64,000 nucleotides of DNA from Lingula anatina. Lineage: Eukaryota > Brachiopoda > Lingulata > Lingulida > Lingulidae. Positions 54,915 to 64,000 of this stretch are shown here, one piece after another. The first letter of the stretch is position 1; every line of letters begins with the position of its first letter. The stretch covers positions 580,722-644,721 of the forward strand of contig NW_019775447.1 in assembly GCF_001039355.2 (NCBI RefSeq). Reading direction: 5' to 3'. The notes under the pieces are model-generated. The model made no database searches. It was not told the DNA's origin and saw only the letters and a list, made by a program, of their open reading frames with translations. A program made the translations under genes and the position numbers.

Positions 54915-57900
54915 TTTTGTGTTAAATATTTTTGTTATATTTTCCAATATCCATAATTTGTTTTTCTTAAGCATATTACATAAAGAAATTGCCACCTCTG
55001 ACCAAAATCTGCATTTTTACTCAAAATTCCAAATGCAAAGAATATATATGTGTAAAACCCTTCACATGGTAATTCCAAAGTTTAGAAAGGATGTCCAAAC
55101 TTTGCATTTATGTTACAGGATATTTTCAAGTTAAGGATTCAATTGAGCTTTGCAAGTTTCTATAATAGAAAATTAGCATTTATACTGATATTGATTGTTT
55201 GTTTTTTAATACCTAAATCTCAAAAATGGTCTCTGAATTATTGTTATGAATATTTTGACAGAATAAAATTTTGTTATATCCCAATGGTCTTCTTACATAT
55301 ACATGTGTGTATGTGTGATTTGTTAACAGGATCTGTATAATCTTCAGGGGTGTGTGATTGATGTTATCAACTCTTCTTAAATGAAAATAGTGATGATTTA
55401 CAAATCAAAATCTCAATAAATGATACAATAAAACTGTGTAGGTTTCTTGTATGGGACACTTTTTAGTGTTTTTTATTACAAAATCCTATCAGTTTTTTTC
55501 CAGGTAATGGAGGCAACAATTAGTGGGTCTTAAAAAATCAAATGTGGAGCTGCATCTTCCATATTTCATGTCAAGTAAAGGCCCACTGAAAATAATGCTA
55601 GTGTTGCTGTTTTCTTATCAAAGATAATGAATCGGTGTTTGTAAAGGATTTGTATGATCATTTTTCCTCTGATGACTTCTTTCTGCAACCTCATTTCATT
55701 TATTTGTGTCTTTATGATTATGACATTTGCTGGTATATTATACCATGTCACTAGAGCAGCCAGGTTGTAGGCACATTATGGAAGTTTATGAAGGATGAAT
55801 AATCAATACTATCTCACACCACAACATCCAGTAATGTTTAACTGCACTAGATGGCTAGACTTAAAGTCATGTACATAATACTAACATCGTCATTTAAAAT
55901 GATGAACTGGCAAACCATTTTCTTATCTAAGACTCATTTTAACTGCTCTAGATGCCTAGACTTATAACCATGTTCATAATACTAACATTGTAATTTAAAA
56001 TGAACTGGCAAACCAGTTCCCAAAACATTTCTGGTCTTGGACTTGTTTTAGATGGGTAACCCAAGGGTGTTTTTTCTCCCAAGCTATGACATATTCAAGT
56101 TTCTCTTATTTAAAAATATTTTAGAATTTCTTTCTGGAACTTGCTGTATTTAAAAAAAATGTATATATATATATAATATATACATATTGTTCACTGATAA
56201 ACATTTCATAGCTTCAGATTTGGCAATATTATTTATAATGTGATCTTCAATTTGTTTTTGTGCTAAATTATTAAAACAGAAAGGTTGTGCCTTGTAAAAC
56301 ATGCTTTGAAAAAATATCACTTTTTACTCTGGTAAGTGATTTCTCATTTCTCTGCAGCTGGTCCTAAAAAAAGTGGCTAAATCCTGTGTTACTTTATTCC
56401 ATATCTTTGAATATAGGTTAATAGCCATGTATCATGTAGTAGCAGCTTCCCTTCTGCTCGAGACAAGATAGATTTGTTATTTATTAGTTGTGAATCATAC
56501 ACCCATCATTTCCAAAGCCCACTCAAAGATCATTTTCTAGAATTTTATGAAATACAAAATACATAAATGATGAGAGGGAGGACTTTAATTCTGAAATAGG
56601 GACACACTTCAATATCTAGCTCTTACATTTGTTTTATTTTTTTATTATTTTTTTTTAACTTTGAAAATGTCATAATGTTATAAAAAGTAAGTACAGTATA
56701 TATAAGAAATATGTCACAGGATTATACCATTATAAGTTTGGTAAGTTGTTGTTTTAGCCTTGCCATAATTGGACTGAAATTTTCCCCAGCCCTTTCCCAC
56801 TTTCTCACTGAAAACTGAATAACGCACAATTCAAAGTGGATAACAGAACTGGATTGAAATGTGTGACATATGAATGCATGTTTGTAGTGGCAGTTTTAAA
56901 GCATTTTGTCCTCATTTGTTAAAAGAGGGAAGTAGCACATGTTTACATTCCAGAGCATCTTGCAAGGAACAAACTGTAACCAAGTTAGCAAACACAGTCA
57001 CATTTAATTTTACATTTAGCAAATTCCATTGTACATTAGTTCTCAGAAATAATTGTTTCGTACTTTTGAAAAAATAGCACCGATATTTAAATTGAGTAGT
57101 ACAAATGCCATAGTAGTTCACCAAATTAACTCTTTACCAAAAATGCTTACTACATGGCAAAGTGTTTAATACAACTGTTACAGATTTAAATGTAAATTTG
57201 GTGAACTAGGGCCTACCACAAGGTCACAACATTATGCCAAACTGAACTAATAGCCACAAATATATATGACAGAAAAGGGAAAAATAACAAGCAGCCAGCA
57301 AAAGAATGCAGTTTACTGTTATCTGGGCAGGCGTGGCCTGTCAAACTTCATGATTCACTGCCATTTTGGCATTCGATAAAAATAGACCCCACTGGTTTTG
57401 TTCCCTTCCTGACTCAAAAATTCTCAGATCATGCCTTGTTATTTCTACCAAGACAGTACTTTGATGAATATTCTTAAGTATATAATTTAAAATGAAGAAT
57501 TCATGCAGAATAAAAAAGTGCACAAATGAGACTAGAAACAGCATATTAATACGATAACATATTGAACCTCTGATGTCATGAATATTCCAGCTGTTGAAAA
57601 TATGTAGTCCCTGTACTGAACTGTTCTCTTTACACTGTGAGTCAATGATAATCACAGTGCTTCTGGGACTAATGGCTCCCTAAATCACAAGAAACAAGCT
57701 GAGCAAGTTATAATCCAGTCAGTCTGACTCATGCCTAATATCCAATATCAAGCATTGTACATTGCATAGACTGATCCAGGGTAGCACAGGATACACAAGG
57801 TCCCACCCCTTAAGCCCATTTTCTTGCTTGCAAATATGACAAAGTCTAGTGGGCAAAATTTTTTCAAACCACCATTTCCCCTTAGTACATTCCTGGATCT

Positions 57901-58502
57901 GTCATTGCTATATACATTCTACAGTCAAGGTATGGGTTGGTGGTAGACATATGCCTGGAGATTGTCAAATAATGATTGATACATTTATACACCAAACCAT
58001 TTAAGTTCCTTCAAAAACTGAACATCTTTGGCAGCACATTTTATTCCATCTCGTCCCTTGACTGTGTGAGGTTGCTCCCAGTGATGCATGGTGATTATAA
58101 CAGTCATTGAATTTATGACTCAACATATAATAGGTCTCTTGAGGAGAGAACTGGTTTTTCATGCATTCCCACAAACAAATGTTGTAGCTGGGGGTCAGAG
58201 TGGATCACCATGGTTAGTTTCCTTCAAGGTCACCAAGGTCAATGTTTTTAATGTTCTAGTAATGTAAGCTGTTTTTGTACACTTCAGTTGAGCTCCTGTG
58301 CTGAGATATGGATGTGATATGCCAACAGAGAGAGCTGCTGTATGAGCAACTTAAATCTTCAAGAACATGCACAGTCTTCTTAAGGCAGTGAACAATGACA
58401 TTTTGTAATAAAAAGACATGATCAACAATATATAGGTTACAGCTGCATTATGTTGCAAATATTGACTCCATTCATTTTCTTCCTTAAAAAATTTGTTTTA
58501 TG
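52967..58502. other. SMPDL3 3' UTR and long spacer
   Basis: No exon recognised. AATAAA hexamers at 55415 and 55428 are possible but distant poly(A) signals. Simple tracts: (TTA)n at 53568-53592, (TTTA)n at 54868-54917, (TA)n at 56162-56183. A diverged ~105-bp tandem pair spans about 55832-56030. The open frames are short and AT-driven. Confidence 0.45.
55832..56030 (+). repeat. Diverged ~105-bp tandem duplication
   Basis: Two successive units share ACTGC.CTAGATG.CTAGACTTA, CATAATACTAACAT and ATGAACTGGCAAACCA, separated by scattered changes and small indels. Confidence 0.7.
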
Positions 58503-61500
58503 CTACAAAATAGTGCAACATTTGTTATCCTTGGATTTCTTCTTATCAGTTGGAGTTTCACCCTCTTCTCCTTCTTTCTGTTCCTTTGGCTCGGATGGCG
58601 ACTGATCGCCTGCACCTTTAGGAGCCCCTTCCACATTTTTTGTTGCTGAAGGTTGAATGGTTTCTTCAACATTACCATTCTCCTTTAATTTAATGTCCTC
58701 TGGATTTGCTACATTGTCTTCTGAGGGCTCATTGTCAGTAGGTTCGGGACCCTCATAACTTTCATTCATTACATAATGTGTGGTTTTGGTGCCTCCTGGG
58801 GATTCACGAATAATCACTTTTTCTCTCTCTATGGTTGACGCTTTGAGCATAGATTCTGCTTCATGGTATAGATCCCCTTCAGGTATGAAAGGGTTGTCAC
58901 GACTTTCAGTACTAGAAAAAAGGGAAAGAAGAAAATCAATAAATATTGAATATAGTAAAACCATGATTTTATTTATTTGAAATTGAAAAAAATTCCTCAT
59001 TACTTAATTTCAGTGAAGTGTGCATATCAGCATACTCTATTGTAATGCCTGTAATTTAAAGGTCTCCATCCATTGTAGATAAAGTGTTTTTCATGAATTT
59101 TTATTGGCGGACACTGTGTTTGGACATTTCGCCAATACCTGTATCTGCTGTCATCATTAACACCATAAAATACTTCTCATTAACATCATAAATAGAAAAC
59201 CATGTTATTCATTGTTATCAAATGTATACAAATGATTCAGAGGACTATTATACTTCTCCAGTTCAAATACTATTATACTTCTCCAGTTCAAATCAAATTG
59301 AAACAGTCTGATTGAATTGTTCAACTTGAAGTTATGAGTTTTTTTAGCCTGCATTTTTCTTTTTCCATCACTTAGCATTTTCTAGGTGTGGCTTTGAATT
59401 CCCATGGGTCTAAAGCCTCTTCAAGTCTATTTTTCTGAAATATCTGCAGTAGGTGGTACATAATTTAAAATTGGTGGTGATTATCCTGTTAAGCATTAAA
59501 TATCGCATAAAAATTGACAAAAATACATTTTGTTCACTTTCATTAATACATTAGTTGTTTATCATTTTTAGACTTTTTATGATACTGCTTCTATCAGTTT
59601 GTCATTCATGTATCTTGACATATGACATTTCTGTTGCCTTGTTTGTTTTATTAATAATTAATTTAAAAGAGATGATTGATGGATAAGAAGTAAATTGCAC
59701 AAACTTTCATAATTCAAAACACTTCACCTTTGGTTTTATATTTCCATCAACATTAGAATTGAAATTTAATGACAAAGATTTTACCTTCACATTAAGTCTA
59801 GAAAAATAAGTTTATTTATGAAAAATTCTTGATCCCTCTGTAGCTCCACTGTGTACTTGTTATTGTGTGGGTGTCCCCTGGAAACACGATATATGCAACA
59901 CTCTTGACTTCTTTTAAGATTCCCATCCACCTCAGGTAGCAATACTTTCATTGTCTAGTCAAGAAATCAAACCTGTTTCTATTCAATCGATTGAGTAAAG
60001 TGTAGCAATTCATACAATCACCGATTAACATTTAGTGTCAAAGCATTATTTAAGTCCTTTTTGCTTGACAGACCCTAAAAAAAGATTATCAAAGGCAGCA
60101 GGCTGATAAGATAAGCAATGCGGGTCTCTGGTTGTATGGGAAGAATACTGGAGTTGTTTGGTTTAGCTAATGCATGTGGATAGCTAATCCAATATAGAAT
60201 TGCTGCATATTGGGGACTGCAGACAGAATCAATAACAGTGTCAAACAAGCTTCTCTTCCCAGCATTGGTGAGCTAAGGGCAAGATGTGGTGAATTGTAAA
60301 AAATGTAATGCACTTAATGGCTTGCAGGTCATATAGGAAGTCTTGAAATTGACTGGGTTCACTATTTCCTGGAGTTTCTTTTCATAGGACCTACTTCATC
60401 TTTTTCACTCTAAGCCCAACAGCTGCAACCCCCTTCTTCTTCCAGTGACTTAGTACCACACGAAGTTTTAATCAGAATTATCACCTGGATACACATATAA
60501 TATTTGTCCATATAAACATGACCTCTAGAGAGTGAATGCCTTAATGTTTTGTTGAACTTTTTGTATGTCAGGTTTTAATTTAATGACATATGTCCAAAGT
60601 ACTGTATGAAAAACTGAATATATATTAATCTCAATCTAAAAAAATTCAAGTGCATTTTGTATCAGGCAATAAAGATTATGTGACATAGCTGTATATGCAG
60701 TGACAATTAATTGCCTGATGGACATGTTGACTGCCAGTTCATATTTTAATGATTGATATGAATGAATTAGTTAACACAACCAAGGGATGCATCTTTATCC
60801 ATCTGCATGGTTCACAAGTGAATGATATCATTAAATATAATTGGACCTATATCTTCATTTACTTAATATAAGCAGGCTGAGTTATCATTGTGATAGAAAA
60901 CATGTTTGTATATCACACGTTGATATGATAATTTTATCAACCTGATTTAGTAGCAACAGAGCTTGTATTTAAAACTTTCCACCCCACCACTGAAGTATCA
61001 GTGTAATAGTAAGTGGTTCAATATCATGTGATATGCACTGTATATACCTGTACTAATAATGTGAGAAAAAGAGCAACACTTTGACCTTCCACTTTTACAT
61101 CGGAATATGATACATGTGAGTAGAAGAGAAAGGGGTTCTGAGGAGAATTCCTGCCACCTCAGCCATGTTACAAGAGCTTCTGAGAGAGTGGGCACAGAGC
61201 CAGCAACATAGCTGCAATCTGGTGAATGTAATGTCATTAAAACAAACCCAAATACAATCCTACTGGAACACACACGGCCAGCAGAACTACCAGCAATTGA
61301 TTTTCCAATATAGAGCAAATCTAAGAATTCCTTAGAGAATGACAGTAGATAAATACACTATTCTATTTCCATATTGACCTGGGAAAACTGCCAGGCTTCA
61401 ACTGCGCAGTTCAGTGCAATGAACTATAAAAGACATAGAATATTTCATATTCCAAGCAATGTGAAGTATGTACAGACGAAAACATTCGCCCAACATTTTT

Positions 61501-61766
61501 TAGCATTTGAAAACAGATTGCATGTTATTCAGTTCAACCCCAGTTAATGGTGGTATCAAATAGTAATCTTATAATTCTGCTATGAAAATTCTCAAGAGCC
61601 TGTCATTGATGAGTGTTAGACTTGGGGGATTTTTTTAAGTACCCATATATTTAAAAGGGCAGCACAAATGATTACTTGAAATCACAACTCAGTTTCTATC
61701 GCGCATCAACCTACCTCATGATCACTTTGATCCTGTACTGAGGATGCTCAGTTTCTTGCATGTAAT
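58503..61766 (-). CDS. Unidentified protein with C-terminal CaaX-type motif, 3' exons
   Basis: The terminal exon 58911..58503 (135 residues plus stop) has a TTTTTTTCTAG acceptor. A candidate preceding exon, 61766..61715 (52 nt, copy at 63348..63297), joins in phase: YMQETEHPQYRIKVIM then STESRDNPFIPEGD. The protein ends in a low-complexity acidic/Lys-rich tail (EPKEQKEGEEGE, DKKKSKDNK) and finishes CCTIL. The last four residues fit a CaaX box, with leucine favouring geranylgeranylation, and the adjacent Cys could be palmitoylated. Paralemmins end in a similar CC-S/T-I/V-x motif and are acidic, but I see no firm homology in the rest. The 5' exons lie outside the window or are unrecognised. The protein is probably attached to the inner face of a membrane. 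Confidence 0.6.
59246..59295 (+). repeat. 24-bp tandem duplication
   Basis: TATTATACTTCTCCAGTTCA with flanking bases occurs twice in a row, in the intron of the CaaX-protein gene. Confidence 0.85.
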
Positions 61767-64000
61767 CTAATTTGAACCCAGCAGTAAAATGTGTAGTATA
61801 CATGTGTGTTATATGCATTAAATTTCCAGGTAAGTACAGGTAAGAGGTAGTATGTAGGGCACATGTGTTTGTAATCATCACCCAGATTCCATATTACACT
61901 CATAGATGATTTACACATGTGAAGAAAATAGATATAAGGACCATTAGAAAAGCCTCACTGGTAACATTCTATTAACAGCTTTGTGGGTGTAAACTGTAAA
62001 GTTAACTGTGCTTCTGTTAAAGCTCAGAGCACAAAAAAAATGAAACCTTTTTATGTTGACCTTTCTGTGAACATTAAATTAGGCACAACCTAAGGCACCT
62101 GTCAAACCATCATGCAGCTACAACAGTGCACTGACTGCTGGACCCAGCCTCTATGTTTGAAATAGAAGCGGTTTTCGAAATGTAGGCATCTGAAATTAAT
62201 GCATTTTTCCTATCTCAATGCTGAGAAGCATTCAGCCTTAGCCTGACTGCTCAAATGATTTACCTTGCCTGCCTATCTGACCTTCTGAATTGAACGCCAT
62301 AGCAGTGAGAGCAATATACGAGTATACATTTTCCACCATCTCTGCTGCCATCAATCTACACAGCAGCCCTCTTGCCTATTGACATACTTGCACAGAAAAC
62401 ACAGAAGAGATATATTTGCTGTAAAAAATGCCCTCTCTCAGCCTCTGCCAGACTTACCTGACAAACTCTTGTTGTACATGGATTTCAGTCATGTTTTGTT
62501 TGAACAGCTATTCCTATTGCAATGTGTATTATCTTGCCCCAGCTTTAACAGTTACTTCCTACTCTGTGTGTGCAGCAGACTAGGTCAGCCTTCTATACAC
62601 AGCTATGCATAATGTTTTCCTCACAGGGGCGTGACTACTTTCAATGCAAATTTATAGCTAAATGGCTACATTTCACAAAAGCATACTCAGTGGTTCTCTG
62701 CTAAATTGTTGGCATGATTTATTGATTGTTTCTGAAGGTGCTTTCATTGTAAGTGTGCTTGAAAAGCAAGTAAATTGTTAAGCTGNAACATAGCTGCAAT
62801 CTGGTGAATGTAATGTCATTAAAACAAACCCAAATACAATCCTACTGGAACACACACGGCCAGCAGAACTACCAGCAATTGATTTTCCAATATAGAGCAA
62901 ATCTAAGAATTCCTTAGAGAATGACAGTAGATAAATACACTATTCTATTTCCATATTGACCTGGGAAAACTGCCAGGCTTCAACTGCGCAGTTCAGTGCA
63001 ATGAACTATAAAAGACATAGAATATTTCATATTCCAAGCAATGTGAAGTATGTACAGACGAAAACATTCGCCCAACATTTTTTAGCATTTGAAAACAGAT
63101 TGCATGTTATTCAGTTCAACCCCAGTTAATGGTGGTATCAAATAGTAATCTTATAATTCTGCTATGAAAATTCTCAAGAGCCTGTCATTGATGAGTGTTA
63201 GACTTGGGGGATTTTTTTAAGTACCCATATATTTAAAAGGGCAGCACAAATGATTACTTGAAATCACAACTCAGTTTCTATCGCGCATCAACCTACCTCA
63301 TGATCACTTTGATCCTGTACTGAGGATGCTCAGTTTCTTGCATGTAATCTAATTTGAACCCAGCAGTAAAATGTGTAGTATACATGTGTGTTATATGCAT
63401 TAAATTTCCAGGTAAGTACAGGTAAGAGGTAGTATGTAGGGCACATGTGTTTGTAATCATCACCCAGATTCCATATTACACTCATAGATGATTTACACAT
63501 GTGAAGAAAATAGATATAAGGACCATTAGAAAAGCCTCACTGGTAACATTCTATTAACAGCTTTGTGGGTGTAAACTGTAAAGTTAACTGTGCTTCTGTT
63601 AAAGCTCAGAGCACAAAAAAAATGAAACCTTTTTATGTTGACCTTTCTGTGAACATTAAATTAGGCACAACCTAAGGCACCTGTCAAACCATCATGCAGC
63701 TACAACAGTGCACTGACTGCTGGACCCAGCCTCTATGTTTGAAATAGAAGCGGTTTTCGAAATGTAGGCATCTGAAATTAATGCATTTTTCCTATCTCAA
63801 TGCTGAGAAGCATTCAGCCTTAGCCTGACTGCTCAAATGATTTACCTTGCCTGCCTATCTGACCTTCTGAATTGAACGCCATAGCAGTGAGAGCAATATA
63901 CGAGTATACATTTTCCACCATCTCTGCTGCTATCAATCTACACAGCAGCCCTCTTGCCTATTGACATACTTGCACAGAAAACACAGAAGAGATATATTTG
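61205..64000 (+). repeat. 1.2-kb duplication across an n
   Basis: Positions 61205-62418 and 62787-64000 are collinear over 1214 bp with almost no differences (one is a C/T near 62350/63932). The second copy starts immediately after the n at 62786 and runs off the window. Each contains the same candidate 52-nt exon. Positions 62419-62785 are unique. This is most likely an unmerged haplotype. Confidence 0.9.

Noticed and set aside
57341..57655. 104-codon minus-strand frame
   Set aside because: AT-rich composition, no family signal and no splice partners.
62455..62492. Minus-strand ATG exon (MTEIHVQQEFV) with a GTAAGT donor as first exon of the CaaX gene
   Set aside because: Its phase does not fit the 61766..61715 exon (joining gives an immediate stop); an intermediate exon would be needed.

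Overview
This is an AT-rich window of animal nuclear DNA. Genes are split by GT-AG introns of about 50 bp to 3.4 kb, and five products are clear relatives of vertebrate proteins. Microsatellites, MITE-like foldbacks, a LINE fragment and (ATTT)n tracts fill the introns and spacers. No prokaryotic or organellar features are seen. The gene set, and several unmerged near-identical copies abutting N gaps, suggest a highly heterozygous, probably marine, invertebrate bilaterian (lophotrochozoan or invertebrate deuterostome). I cannot name the species.

Layout: (1) 1.7-3.7 kb, minus: three joined exons of an unidentified protein with an RPA-like OB fold. (2) 4.1-6.4 kb: composite repeat block. (3) 6.64-6.77 kb, minus: one orphan exon resembling HEATR3. 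(4) 9.3-10.2 kb, minus: COA7, complete except the first exon. (5) 10.46-11.96 kb: inverted pair of GC-rich minisatellite arrays. (6) 12.8-18.4 kb, plus: complete ZYG11 homologue in 14 coding exons (734 aa), head-to-head with COA7 as in human 1p32. (7) 21.4-25.0 kb, minus: complete DYNLT5/TCTEX1D1 (181 aa). (8) 27.0-42.9 kb, plus: complete RIC1 in 31 coding exons (1411 aa), divergent from DYNLT5. (9) 45.7-53.0 kb, plus: membrane-anchored SMPDL3-type phosphodiesterase (550 aa), with exons 1 and 2 each duplicated next to assembly gaps. (10) 58.5-61.8 kb, minus: 3' end of an unidentified protein with a C-terminal CCTIL prenylation-type motif.

The genes are independent housekeeping or cell-biological loci: E3 ligase adaptor, mitochondrial assembly factor, axonemal or dynein light chain, Golgi RAB GEF subunit and lysosomal-type phosphodiesterase. 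They do not form a pathway. Reading frames and splice phases were checked exon by exon for ZYG11, DYNLT5, RIC1 and SMPDL3; all joins are in frame.

The most unusual points are a 604-bp TIR element carrying a RecQ-helicase fragment, inserted exactly at an SMPDL3 splice donor with an 8-bp target duplication that recreates the donor; a tandem array that multiplies a RIC1 splice donor; a transmembrane, Arg/Ser-tailed SMPDL3; and the inverted minisatellite element. Four local duplications next to n characters are best read as unmerged haplotypes, not biology.
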